Assembly: GCA_026874595.1 (NCBI GenBank)
Contig: CM049322.1
Coordinates: 25,081,400-25,145,399, forward strand
Direction of reading: 5' to 3'
Source of the DNA: Sipunculus nudus
Lineage: Eukaryota > Annelida > Sipuncula > Golfingiida > Sipunculidae
DNA: 64,000 bases
Shown: positions 44,471 through 56,874 of the stretch, in pieces
How positions within the stretch are numbered: the first letter of the stretch is position 1
How the letters are laid out: every line of letters starts with the position of its first letter
Translations under genes and position numbers: made by a program
The notes under the pieces: model-generated
Database searches by the model: none
What the model was told of the DNA's origin: nothing
The model's input: the letters and a program-made list of their open reading frames with translations, nothing else

Positions 44471-47002
44471 TTTATATTCTGGATTCTTAACATCATTGTT
44501 TGGCTAAAACTGAATAAATACCAGACATGCCATTATAAAATTTCTTGCATAAGAATGGGAATTCAGGTAAAAATGAAAGTATTTGAATACCAGTGCAAAT
44601 ACTTTCAAAATGTATTCATGAATGCATTCATGAATATATTCTATAATATATATTATAATATATAATATCTCATATTTACCATAATTATTCCTCTACATAG
44701 TTCCTAAGTACATGCAAGAAATTATGTCTGTATTATATAAATTTAAAAAGTTATGGGCCCAAACATAATGCATTGTGTAAAAAATCAGGAAAGCTATTCG
44801 ATCACTTAACACAAAATATGTTAAAGCTATAAACTTTTTTCCACTTATATAACTTTGATTAATCAAAATTAAATTGTGTACCCAAAATTAGATCAAAATC
44901 TTTTAAATTTTTCAAAATATTAACAAAAATAAAAAATTGGTACCTTAAATTTTGCCCAACTTTGACCATGGTATGTTTTATTCCTGTAAGTACTGTGGAT
45001 TTAATTTTCACAGCATGTTTTTTTTAGCATTTTGTCTGTAAACACCAAAAATTTGAAACCAGTTTATCAAAAACTGTAGATTTTATTCAAGTTTTCAAGC
45101 ACCATGTAACATATTGTTTACATCAAGATAGTGTCATACAGTTTGCAAGTGCTCAGCTCCCAAGCTTCAGCTCTCAGTTCCTAAAATTTGGCATACAATT
45201 AGATGTCTCAAAAATCCCCTACCATGCCAAGAATTTGGTCACTAGGACTTAATACCTTTGAGATATTAATGAAAAACTTCATTTTTCCATTAAAAACCCA
45301 TTGTTACACTTCAAGACTGCCTAATATCAAAAACACTGACTTTAATCATATATAATATACATATTTTTCTATACATTCTCTATGCACATGCTAGAAATGA
45401 TGTCAGTATTGCGTAATTGTTTTAAGTTATGGGCCCAAACATAATGCACTTTGTAAAAAATCAAGAAATATATTTACTCCCTTAACAAGAGGATTGCTGA
45501 AGCTAGAGATTTTTTGTCAGGGATGTAACATTATTTAATCAAGATTCAATTGAATACCCAAAATTAGTTCTGAATTTTTCAAATTTTATAAGTTATTAGT
45601 ATAAATATAAAATTAGTACCTTAAATTTTGCCCAGCTTAGACCATGGCCTGTTTGTTTCCTGTGAGCACTGAGGATATAATTTTCATATCATGCACACAT
45701 AAAGATTTCAGCTTTTTAGTTTAAAAAGCTGAAAGAAATTGGCCAAAAATTGTAGCTTTTATTAATGTTTTTATGAGACCATGTCAGACCTTGGCTCTCT
45801 GTAGCACCTCTTGAGTCACCTGTATGTTGACCTTGTTGAACTTTCAGCAAATTATGCATGCTTGAGGTGAGGCATAAACTGGGGCATCCAGGCAGCTTAT
45901 TATATAATGGCCAGCCACAGTTGCAATGATCCAGGTGTCCAACCCAACTCATCTAGTAGTTTTAACCAACAACATAACAATAAACAATAAATTAATAAAT
46001 TTTTATTGGTTTTTAATAACAAATTTAAGAAAAATAGAAAAGGAATTTGTTAGTTTATAATAACAGGAAATTAACTTGCAGTTACCGATGATATAAGAAT
46101 CTTGTATCGATGGATAGAATGTCACGTATTCCAGTTAACACCATGCAGTCACCTATAGTATTTTTCAGTTCAATTTTAATGATAAAAAAGTAAATCATAT
46201 TATTCATTACTAATTATTAGGGATCATATGAAGGAAATTAATGATAGACAAAGATGCAGTTGATAATATTAATCTAGATTCCTACTGTGTCTAGTGTGTG
46301 AAATTAGTCCAAAATGAATATATTACTTTTTTTTTTTATAAATAAAAGCCATAAAACCAGGTACTTATGATCATTATTTAAATGTGTGAATTTTGTATAT
46401 TCTGGATTCTCAACATCTTTTTTGGTGAAAACTGAATAAATACCAGACATGGTGCAAATACTTTGCAATTGTATTTAAACACAAATATGAATATGTACTC
46501 CATTATAAAATTTCTTTCATAAGAATGGGAATTCAGGTAAAAATGAAAGTACATGAATACCAGTGCAAATACTTTCAAAATGTATTAATGAATGCATTCA
46601 TGAATATATTCTTTAATATTATTTTAATAATCATTTCAGTTATATTTTATTTGAAAAAATCATACTATTCTCTTATTATTTTTAATAAAAATTATATTTG
46701 GGACAATATTTGTAATTTTTTAATAAATAGTTCAACTCTTAAATTATATGTTCTGCTTATAAGTTATATGGCCAAGTCAAAATCTGTGTGACAATCGCAC
46801 TACATTTGTTAATAAAATAAATGAAATTAATCCTCTTTCCTGTCTCCAAAGGTACTATCAAAATCATACATAAAGCTAAACAACAACAACTCATAATACA
46901 GCTTATTTTTATTACCACATAAAACCAGCATGTGCCTCATTTCTAAATCATATTTTTTTTATCATATATAACAGCTGAGCGCCGTGACCCATAGGTCCCT
47001 TG
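44471..47002 (+). mobile_element. Family 1 element E4, rearranged, no 5' end
   Basis: A short piece of the family tail (44471-44650) is joined to core units that match E1 from about 37225 onward, and then to a full tail ending CAGCTGAGCGCC, TGACCCATAGGTCC, CTTG at 47002. Similarity to E1 is high along nearly 2.5 kb, including aatgcattcatgaatatatt and the last 250 bp. Confidence 0.65.
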
Positions 47003-47566
47003 TTTTTACAAACCACATACTTAGAGGTTTTTCTGGAGTGACTTGCCTGGGTTTTTGGACTATAGCCGTCATGTTATTTTAATCATAATTTTGGTATCAA
47101 TAGAATGGGAAGAATATGAGGTACAGAGAATTATAGTAAGTTTGCCTTGTAAATTCTTAGGCTTTCTTTCTTCTACCCTTTATTTTTCTTTATTTTTAAA
47201 ACTGACATTTTTATTGGTATATTTGCAGGTTTTAGGCACTTTCTGGCCCATGGACTATCAGACCCATCTTGACAGACCAAACTACTTCAGCTCATCTGTG
47301 TGAACATATAAAATCAGCAGGGGGCTGTGGTAATTGGGGTCACAGCATCATTTGTATAAACAAAGGGTATAAACATGGGGTGGCTTAATGTGTGGAGTGT
47401 CCAGGTGGAGGGGTCACTGTGCCTGTGCTGTAGCCAGGTGAACGTTAACAAACGTAACATCATGTACTCAAGTAACAGTCAACAGCCAGTTATAATAATT
47501 TGTCTGTTTTATACATAAGCATTGATGACAGAAATCCAGGTCTTACTGGTTCGCCTGGCATCATTG
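47003..47566. other. Unique-looking sequence between repeat copies
   Basis: The only stretch of more than 500 bp in this area without obvious repeat content. It carries a candidate terminal exon at 47229-47303. Confidence 0.5.
47229..47303 (+). CDS. Candidate last coding exon, unknown gene
   Basis: A strong polypyrimidine stretch and acceptor (tttattggtatatttgcag) ends at 47228. The next 24 codons read VLGTFWPMDYQTHLDRPNYF then SSSV and stop at 47301-47303. The peptide has ordinary composition, no repeat copy elsewhere in the window, and lies in the least repetitive DNA of the region. I do not recognise it. If real, the preceding exons would lie upstream beyond the repeats. Plus strand. Confidence 0.35.
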   Translation, partial: VLGTFWPMDYQTHLDRPNYFSSSV

Positions 47567-49805
47567 TATCCCCAGACAAAGTCGGGATACTATGGTTTCA
47601 GGACGGTCCCCCCCCCCCCCCCCCCCCGCCTCCGCCGCAGAAAAACCTTGTGAGCGGGATAACTCAAAAAATATTTCACTGATCTTTTTCAAACTTTACA
47701 TTTGTATAGATGTAGGTAAGGGGAAGAAGTCTATTTAAAATGGGGTCATGATCTATGCTAGGAGAGTGACCTTGACCTTGAATAGGTCCATTTTTGCTGA
47801 AAATAACACAAATTCTTAAATATCTCAAGTAAGCTTGCATGGACTGGTCCAAAAATCAAGGTGACCGAAGATCTTGGATAGCCTTGTAATATTCCGGAAA
47901 CTGGTGGTGCCACCTATTATCCTTTCCTTGTTTTTACGCCTTTTAATACCTCCATAATTGCCACTTGACAGTACTGTAAGCATTATAAGTCAAAAACTAA
48001 TGGACAGATTTCTTTCATATTATGCACATGTAGAGAGATGGGTTATGGAATGGGTCATATGCTTTACCATGAGAGTGGCCTTGACCTTTAATGTGTCCAT
48101 ATTTCGTGAAAATCACACACCTCTTATGATATCTCCAGTGTTGATAGCCATATGGATTTCAAACGTGACTTATGTATGGCCCACCACTAAAGTAAGAACC
48201 CTATAGGTTCTAGGGTCAAAAAGGCTATCTGTCAAAAAATTAGTTTCTGGATGATAATTTCTGCTTTTTTTGATGTATTGATTTCAAACTTGACTTATAT
48301 ATGTCCCATTGAAAAGGCAAGACTCCAATTGATTTTGGGGTCATGAGGTCAAAGGTCAAGGACACAGGACACATCTTTAAAAAGATTGTGGATGCATTTT
48401 CAGCCAAACATTTCATCTCAGACCTTTCATCTTGCACATATAGTTCATCTGCCAGTAGAGGAAGGCCCCTATCAGTTTTGAGGTCACAAGGTCAAAGGTG
48501 AAGGTCACAGGAGCCATATGCTAAAAATTAATTTCTGGATGATAATTCCTTCTTTTATTGATGTATGGATTTCAAACTTGACTTGTATATGACCCATTGG
48601 AAAAGCAAGACCTGAATTGATTTTGGGGTCATGAGGTCAAAGGTCAAGGTCACAGGACAAATCTTTAAAAAGATTGTGGATTCATTTACAGCCAAACAAT
48701 TCATCTCAGATCTTTCATCTTGCACATATAGTTCACCTGCCAAGAGAGGAAGAACCCTATCAATTTTGAGGTCACAAGATCAAAGGTGAAGGTCACAGGA
48801 GCCATCTGTCTAAAAATTAGTTTATGGATGATAATTCCTGCTTGTATTGATGTATGGATTTCAAACTTGACTTGTATATGTCTTATAGGAAAAGCAAGAC
48901 CCAAATTGATTTAGGGGTTTTGAGGTTAAAGGTCAAGGTCACAGGACATTTTTAAAAAGATGCGGATGCATTTTCAACCAAACATTTCATCTCAGATCTT
49001 TCATCTTGCACATATAGTTCACCTGCCAAGAGAGGAAGAACCCTATCAATTTTGAGGTCACAAGGTCAAAGGTGAAGGTCACAGGAGCCATCTGTCCAAA
49101 CTTGACTTGTATATGTCCCATTGGAAAAGCAAGACCTGAATTGATTTTGGGGTCATGAGGTCAAAGGTCAAGGTCACAGGACACATCTTTAAAAAGATTG
49201 TGGATGCATTTTCAGCCAAACATTTCATCTCAGACATTTCATCTTGCACATACAGTTCCCCTGCCAATAGAGGAAGACACCTGTAAATTGTGAGGTCACA
49301 AGTTCAAAGGTGAAGGTCACAGGAGCCATCTGTCCAAAAATTAGTTCCTGAGATGATAATTCAAGCTTGGATTAATATATGGATTTCAAACCTGACTTAT
49401 ATATGGCCCATCAATGAATCTAGACCTCTATTGATTTATATATAAAAGTGGATGATCAATATCAACTTTGGGGTCACAAGGTCAAAGGGCAAGGCCACTG
49501 GAGCCATCTGTCAAAAAATTAGTTTCTGGATGATAATTCCTGCTTTTATTGATGTATAGATTTTAAACTTGACATATATGTCCCAATGAAAAAGCAAGAC
49601 CCTAATTGATTTTTGGGTCATGAGGTCAAAGGTCAAGGTCACAGGACCAACATTTTCAAAAAGATTGTGGATTGATAGATGGAAGAAACCATTATTGCTT
49701 GCCAAGTGTCAGTATATGCTGCTAAAAATGGGGGCCTATTCTTAAAAGGGGGGGTGTACTATGTCTGGGGATACTCTGGCACCTGCGGTGCCAAGAAATG
49801 TCTAG
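47567..49805 (+). mobile_element. Family 2 Helitron-like element A (complete)
   Basis: 5' terminus TATCCCCAGAC (47567-47577) is exactly complementary to subterminal GTCTGGGGATA (49763-49773). Then come the hairpin GGCACC-tgc-GGTGCC (49778-49792), a 9-nt spacer and CTAG (49802-49805) before T. This is the 3' layout of Helitrons (hairpin, short spacer, CTRR). The interior has a head with ccgccgcag, a ggtggtgccacct palindrome variant, and several 289-bp units holding paired AGGTCA clusters. There is no Rep/helicase gene, so it is non-autonomous. Confidence 0.8.
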
Positions 49806-49884
49806 TTGGTGTCCGAGTCCTCTGTCCACAACTCAGGTTAACACTTTTTTACTCAGAAACCACTGACTAGTGTTATCATATTTG

Positions 49885-51157
49885 TATCGCCAGACATAGT
49901 CTGGAGATACTATGGTTTAGGCACGGTTGCGCCGCCGCCGCCGCCGAGATTTCTTTTGGACACAATAACTCAAAAAATATTTCAAGGATCTTTTTCAAAC
50001 TTGACACATTTATAGATATAGGTGAGAGGACGAAGCCTATTTAAAATGGGGTCATGACCTCAACTAGGAGAGTGACCTTGACCTTAAATAGATCCATTTT
50101 TGGGGAAAATCACACAAATTCTTAAATATCTCAAGAAATCTTTCATGGATTTATCGGAAAATCAAGTTGGACAAAGATCTTGGATAGTGATGTCATGTAC
50201 CGGAAACTGGTGGTGCCACCTAGTATCCTTTTCTTGTTTTTGTGCCGTTTAATACCCCCATCATTGCCACTTGACAGTACTTTTAGCATCACAAGTCAAA
50301 AACTGATTGACAGATTTCTTTAATATTAGGCATGTACATAGGCATGGGTTATGGGATGATGTATATTAAAATTGGGGTCATGACCTTTCCTTCGAGAGTG
50401 GCTTTGACCTTGAATATTACCATATATGGTGAAAATCACATAAAATCAAGAATATCTTAAAAAGGGATGCATGGATTGGTCCAAAAATCAAGTTGACGGA
50501 AGATCTTGGATAGTTTTGTCTTTTGCAGAAGATAGGTGGCACCACCTGTTGTCCTTTTCTTGTTTTTTGCGCCTTTGAATACCCCATCATTGCCACTTGA
50601 CAGTATATACTGTGAGCATTATAAGTCAAACAGTAATGGACAGATTTCTTTCATGTTATGCATGTATATAGATATGGTTTATGGAATGAGGTATATTTAA
50701 TTTTAAATTTAATTTAATTTAAATTATTTTTTTTTTTAATTTAATTTTTTTTTTCAAATGTTGGATATTTTTGAATTCAGTTTATTGATTTGGGGTCATG
50801 ACCATGACTATGAGAGTGACCTTGACCTTGAATATTCCCATATTTGTTGAAAAACAAAAAATCATGAATATCTTAAAAAGGGCCACTTGACAGCACTGTG
50901 AGCATTATAAGTCAAAAACTAATGGACAGATTTCTTTTATATTATGCATATACATAGATTTGGATTATCGGATGAGATATATTTAAATTTGGGTCCTGAC
51001 CTTGCATATGAGAGTGGACTTGACTTTAAATATTGCCATATATGGTAAAAATCACCAACAATCATGAAAATCTCCAGTGAACCTGGGGGATTGCTTCAGC
51101 TAGTGACCTCATTTGTCTGGCGATACTATGGCACCAGCGGTGCCAAGAAATGTCTAG
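49885..51157 (+). mobile_element. Family 2 Helitron-like element B (complete, short)
   Basis: 5' TATCGCCAGAC (49885-49895) pairs with GTCTGGCGATA (51115-51125). The hairpin GGCACC-agc-GGTGCC lies at 51130-51144 and CTAG at 51154-51157. Compared with A, the changed fourth base of the terminal repeat (C to G of the TATCN) is matched by the complementary change in the 3' repeat. The interior has the head plus three or so units with ggggtcatgacctt and tgaccttgaccttgaatatt. An AT-only stretch lies at 50697-50755. Confidence 0.8.
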
Positions 51158-52813
51158 TTCATATATGTATTACATGGGAGTTTAGGAATCCCCTATGATT
51201 TGGGTGTCAAGGTAACATGGGCAAGGTTCATGAAATAGTTGGATTTAAGTTTTTTTGTTAGCTCAGCTGACTTTCAGTCATGCTGGGCTATAGCGATGTG
51301 TCTTTGTCCGTCGTCCTTCCATCTGTCCGGCCGTCCGGCCGTCCGTCCGTCCGTTAGCAGGGCACAAATCGTAACCGTAGGGGCTAGGGCCATGAACCCT
51401 ATGCAGTCTTAGAGGTTATAAAAAGATCTCCTTGCAAACCTGAAATTAGGTCACTGCGACCTATATTCTCGAAGTTATGGGGTGTGTTTGCACCCCCCAG
51501 AAATAACTCTTTGAGACAAAATTTTCATCCCAAACCTTCCATCTTTCACATACAGCTCACCTACCAACAGGGGAAGAACCATAATTTTTTTTAGGTCAAA
51601 AGGTCAAAGGTCAAGGTCACAGGAGCCTCTTCTTTGAAAAGCCTGTGGATGCATTTTAAGCCAACCCTTTCATCCCAATTCTTTGATCTTTCACATATAG
51701 CTTGCCTACTAAGTTGGAGAAGAATCCTATAGATTTTGAGGTCACAAGGTCAAAGGTCAGGGTCACAGGATCCACTTCTTTGAAAAGGTTTTGGACACAT
51801 TTCAAGCTAGACTTTTCATTCCAAACCTTTCAGCACTGATATCGCTTCTCTGCCAACAGGGGAAAAGACCTTGAGGTTAAAGGTCAAGTTCACAGCACCC
51901 ACTTCTTGCGTGGAGTCATTTTCAGGCAAACTTTTCAATCTGTACCTTCCATTTGTCATATATGGCTTACCTACCAATAAGAGAAGAAGCCTATTGATGT
52001 TGAGGTCAAAAAGTCAAAGGTCAAGGTCACAATATTTAATTGTTCTAAATGCTTGTGAGCATATTTCAAGTGTAACTGTTCAACCCAAACCTTCAGTCTT
52101 TCACATATGCCACATCTATGCATCACTCAGTTTGACTCAAACTTCATATTTATGGGTCTTTTTGCTTGAATAAATAACTTATTGATTTTGGGGTCAGCTG
52201 GTCAGCAGGTTAAAGGTTGCAGGTCAAAGTTATTCACCCATTGGTTGCCAAGTAATTACACCAGATTTAAGTGGTTAGTAGTTACCCATCATTTAGAAAG
52301 AATCCAGTTGATATGTGGGCAAAAGGCCAAGGTCATAGGTCAGGGATGTTCACAATTACTTATTTAATAGACCATCTCTATTTTTCTTGTATATATAACC
52401 ATCCCACTCCAGCTGGTACATCTCCCTGTGTGGCTGTATTTGTGAGTGACACTGGTGACATATGACTCCCTTTTGTATCAGCCTATTAAGTGATAAGGCT
52501 GAGTGATAAGTACCTCGATACTTCATAACAAAAACACTGTTGTTGGAATGCTTCAGCCAGGCATTAAGACTATGAGAGTATAGTATTAAGGTTTAGCTAC
52601 TGATTTATAAGATGATGGGAACATTTTGCAGTTTATTTTATGGAATCCTAGCAATAAACTTAGTTTCCTAGATATCTGAATATTTTTATATAAATCACCA
52701 GATATAAAAGCAAATGTTTGTTCTCATAATATGTGGATGTGTACTTGGATTAAGGATGGCTTTTTTTTATTACAAGACCTTTAGTCATGCTTTCTGCATT
52801 TCTTTTCTTTCAG

Positions 52814-52918
52814 GTTTTGCAGTTTACCTACCCTGCTGATCCCATTGAAAAGCAGGGTGATAATAAAAAATATTGGACTTACACTTTTTACATTTGCTTA
52901 TCTATAAATCTAATATGA
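52814..52918 (+). pseudogene. Captured terminal-exon-like segment in E5
   Basis: The acceptor tract ttctttcag precedes 34 codons reading VLQFTYPADPIEKQGDNKKY, then WTYTFYICLSINLI and a stop at 52918. The copy in E8 (62670-62774) differs by a single base (ggt/gga), silent in this frame. The flanks are also nearly identical, so conservation may only reflect recent copying. The parent gene is not recognised. Confidence 0.45.
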
Positions 52919-52923
52919 GGGCC

Positions 52924-53851
52924 GTCATATGATTCACCGTCAGAATTTAATTTCCTCGGTAAAGATGTATATCGACAAAATCTCGGTCAAGTTCGAAGAT
53001 GGGTGACCTTGACCTATTTTTCTACATTTTAGAGCTGATTATAGAAAAACACTTAGATGCTTATTACTCAGTAACCATTTGGTGGATTTTCACAAAACTT
53101 ACTATGATTATTGGGACTGATAGTCTGTACCTGCTACACAAGTTTGGTGGCGCCACCTACAATTTCTGATTTTTATTTAATTTTTATCGGATTTTTCAAC
53201 TTTGGGCTTGTGAGCGGGATATCTCTAAGGATTCACCGTAGGAATTATATTTTTTCGGTGAAGATGTATATTGACAAAATCTCGGTCAAGTTCGAAGATG
53301 GCTGACCTTGACCTATTTTTCTACGTTTTAGAGCTGATTATAGAAAAAACATTTAGAAGCTTATTTCTCAGGAACCATTTGGTGGATTTTCACAATACTT
53401 ACTATGATCATAGGGACTGATGGTCTGTAACTGCTGCACGAGTTTGGAGGCACCACCTACAATATCTGATTTTTAATGAATTTTTCTTGGATTTTACAAC
53501 TTTGTCCTTGTGAGCGGGATATCTCTTAAATGATTCACAATAGGAATTTTATTTCTTTGGTGAAGATGTATATGGACAAAATCTATGTCAAGTTTGAAGA
53601 TGGGTGACCTTGACCTACTTTTCAAGGTCACAGAGCTTATAATAGAATCAAACTTAGAAGCTTATATTTCAGGAAGCATTTGGTGGATTGTTATGAATCA
53701 TGGTACATACCTCTCCATTTTAAATTTATAACTGAGACATGTACAGATATATATCCATGTGAGAACAGATATTTAGTACTTGTTACTGTTACCACCTCTA
53801 AACACTGTTCTTTTGGCTGAGGGCTTTTGTCAGCTTCTGCTGATATTCTAG
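52924..53851 (+). mobile_element. Nested family 3-like element, 5'-worn
   Basis: Three units of about 295 bp share atgattcaccgtcagaattt and aaatctcggtcaagttcgaa, and one holds gtggcgccacctacaat. The 3' end has the stem TCAGC-ttct-GCTGA (53830-53843), TATT and CTAG (53848-53851) before TT, the same TATTCTAG end as 59226-60836. E8 lacks it at the matching place, so it inserted into E5 after E5 and E8 separated. Confidence 0.6.
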
Positions 53852-54434
53852 TTCTTTAATGTCTGGTCCGATTTAGAGAATGTTTGTTGTCTGATTTCAG
53901 ACTTGTCAGAAGTCCAATATGGCCACCAGGCAACCAACTTTAATTCCTTTTGATCATATTATCTCAAGAACAGTTAAAGTGAATGCAGTTGGATGTATAT
54001 TTATGTAATCTTGTAAAGGATTGGGTCAAATATTTCTGAATAAATATTACCATCATTTGTAAAAGTGCAGTACAGTTGGCTTGTATTGAATAAAAATTCA
54101 TACAGAAGCACCTGTTTCTCAATATTTCGTGCATGTATTTCCTTGATTTTTGCTATATATTTCGTTCTTATATTTGCCCTTTGTGGTGTTCCTTTTGAGA
54201 CTGACAGGTTTCAAGCAAGCTGTTGGAATAGTTCCTGATAGCTTAACAATCATGCATTTTCCTCAGACCATCAATTCACTGTGTTTTAACCAGACATAGG
54301 TGATATATATTTCTGTTGTCATAGAAAATTTTCAGCAAATTGGTTCTTCAAAATTTGACTGGAAGTTGTGAATCTCAGTCCATGTGTCACAGGTCATGCT
54401 TGGCAGCTGAGCGTCATGACCCATGGGTCACTTG

Positions 54435-55484
54435 TTATGCTTATTGCTCCTTTGCCTTTGCAGACATTTCCATTAATCTTGATAATGTGACAATAACCAG
54501 ACACAGCAATCAAGAATTTTTCTATATTTAATTTCTTGGTAGGTAATCAAATTTCACCATAAGGGCTTACCAGTAGATTGTCTCACCCGAGTTTGATTTT
54601 CAGAAATATCCATACATATTGAGGTGAGAGATCCCAAGGCTACTTTGTGGTGTCACTGGGATAATTTACCAGGAATGTGATGGATTTTTATGAAACTCAT
54701 TTTAACTATTTACCAATATAATATCTCACCTCTATTAAATTCTTAGCAAAAGTCACACATATTTAATGAGGTCAGATGTGACAAGACATGACGGCGTATT
54801 ATGCACCCTTGCAATGCTTGTGTTCTCTGAATGCCCCGTACGGGCCATTTCTGTTGTTCTGAGACTGCTTGTTGATAAGTGCATATAACAAATATTTTAC
54901 ACTTTCCTTAAGACACTGATTTCAAATTCTTGATTTCTTTATCAGAAAATGTTTGTTTTATTTAAAGGCACAATAACATAATCATTTGCAATAATATGTT
55001 TATTGTAAAGATTACTGTTAATTCATTTGTGTGAACACAAAAGTTTCCCAGCATATCAGTCCAGACACACACATATTTTTAATCTCAAATTAACCTGTTT
55101 CATAGATATAGTAATGGTTCCATGTAGAGTAAACACTGTCCATCTGTTTCTGGTTACAGTAACAAGACAACATGACCATAGGTCTTATTTGTCAATGTAT
55201 GACAACTCCATAACAAATAGAATTTAAAAAACATGAAAGAGTATGACAGAAGAAACACTGGTTTGAAGCTTGAACAATTTTGATTTGTGTATTTAAGTGG
55301 TACACACACTAAGGTCATGTTAAGCTCCACTGACTGTGCCTGTTTCCACCTGTGTACAGGAGTAAGCTGACCATTTCGAAAGAAACATAGGGAGACACAG
55401 TGATATTGTGATAATAATATAAAAAAAATTTATATTGTGTTGCATGTATATGTGACATAACTGTATATGAATAGGCCTCTTTAC
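54435..55484. other. No gene seen
   Basis: Unique-looking AT-rich sequence. An acceptor-like tract (tttgcctttgcag, to 54463) is followed by a short open stretch to a stop at 54531, too weak to call an exon. Confidence 0.5.
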
Positions 55485-56110
55485 GCTCTTTACACAGCGC
55501 TTTACCTATAGGGCTACTTCCTATATCGTAAGGCGCTGTTTGTTGTGACCTCGTATCCTGCTTTGCAACACCAGAGGGGAGCACTGTATTTTGTCCAATC
55601 AGATGAAACTTTGTGCTGGAAGACAAAGCCAAGCGAGGAATACACGGAGCCAATCAAATTCATTTCTTTTTGAGTGACAGCTCATCCCCCAGCGTAACCG
55701 TCTAAACAGGCCACAGGCTCAGAGAGAATTGCCCCTGACGTGGTTTGCTTAGGGCCTTGGGCACATAGAATGCTCGGCCAGTAAGCTGTAATTCAAACGA
55801 AACGTAACAACAAGGCTGCGTGCACACCTCGCTGGCTGGTTTCAGTTCTGCAGACAACAGATACATGGCTACGCTAACACAGTCATAATGTCATAATCGA
55901 ATTGGTCGATGATGCGAGAATGCAGAGGGAGCAATTTAAATTGGACCGGAAACTCATCAAACAGCGCTTGAAGTGCCGCAATGGGCGGAGCCAGGATGCC
56001 TGTCGAGTGTTTGTTTATTGGCATCTGATTCGCTGCTTGTCACATCGTACGCACGTTTATTTCAGTGGACAACAAACCGCCATCTGGTGTCTAAATGTAT
56101 CATAAACGTT
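55485..56110. promoter_or_regulatory. CpG/CCAAT-rich candidate promoter region
   Basis: Clearly more CpG dinucleotides than the surrounding sequence. It holds four CCAAT boxes (CCAAT at 55595 and 55650; ATTGG at 55901 and 56017), a GC box gggcgg (55983-55988) and no recognisable repeat. A frame at 55902-56105 (MVDDARMQREQFKLDRKLIK at its start) and one on the minus strand at 55315-55653 cross it; I recognise neither. It is the best candidate for host regulatory DNA in the right half. Confidence 0.35.
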
Positions 56111-56874
56111 CAAAGCTGGCAGCGTGAAAATCAGTTGCTTCTTTAGAAGCGCAAGATTTCCGCTGCCTCGGGAGCGTAAGGCCTCTTCAAATACTATGAT
56201 TCCACATAAAAATAAGGCGCTCAGCTGAAGTTTGAAAAATATTAGCAAATGCAAAATATGCTTATTTCTACTATAATTGTTAGCTCGGCTGACTATAAGT
56301 CATCTGAGCTATAGTTGTGGTCCATTGTCTGTTATCCGTCCGTCCGTGTGTCTGTCCGTCCATTAGACTGGCATGTTTTGAAACCATTAAACCTATGAAT
56401 CCAATATTCGGCATACTGTTATATGTGTCCCGAAAATCTCCTACCATACTGAAAATTGGGTCAATATGACTTTGTTCCTTCAAGATATTTAGGAAAAAAC
56501 TAAAAATTCCTTATTAAAAAACCTATTATCACACTTCAGGACTGCCTTATATCAAAACCACTTATCTGTTTTTCTTAATATTTACCAGAAGTAATCTCCT
56601 ATATATTTCCTATATACATGCAAGAAATTAAGTCTGTAAAGTTATGGGCCCAAACATAATGGACTTTGTAAATAATCAGAAAAAATATTTACTCACTGAA
56701 CATGAAATATTTTGAAACTAGAGTCTATTTTCCCAAGTATATAAGTATGTTTAATTAGGATTCAATTGTTTACCATAATTTAGATCTGAATTTTGTAAAT
56801 CTTTTAAAGTTATTCGCATAAAAATAAAATCAGTACCTTAAATTTTGCCAAACTTTGACCATGGCTCATTTTTT

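Larger units (their letters stand above)
51260..54434 (+). mobile_element. Family 1 Helentron-like element E5
   Basis: 5' AGCTCAGCTGACTTTCAGTC, (GTCC)n-rich 51307-51356 and a core of about 145-bp AGGTCA monomers (51500-52040). An exon-like segment (52814-52918) and a nested family 3-like piece (52924-53851) follow, then the 3' end GCAGCTGAGC, TGACCCATGGGTCA, CTTG at 54434. E8 is the same subtype without the nested piece. The core is unlike that of E1/E2 although the ends are the same. Confidence 0.75.

Noticed and set aside
54464-54531. Acceptor-like tract followed by a 23-codon open stretch
   Set aside because: Too short, single copy, and no conservation evidence; not enough to call an exon.
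55315-55653. 112-codon minus-strand frame
   Set aside because: No recognisable motif. It overlaps the CpG-rich region, but the composition is not protein-like and there are no splice signals to support it.
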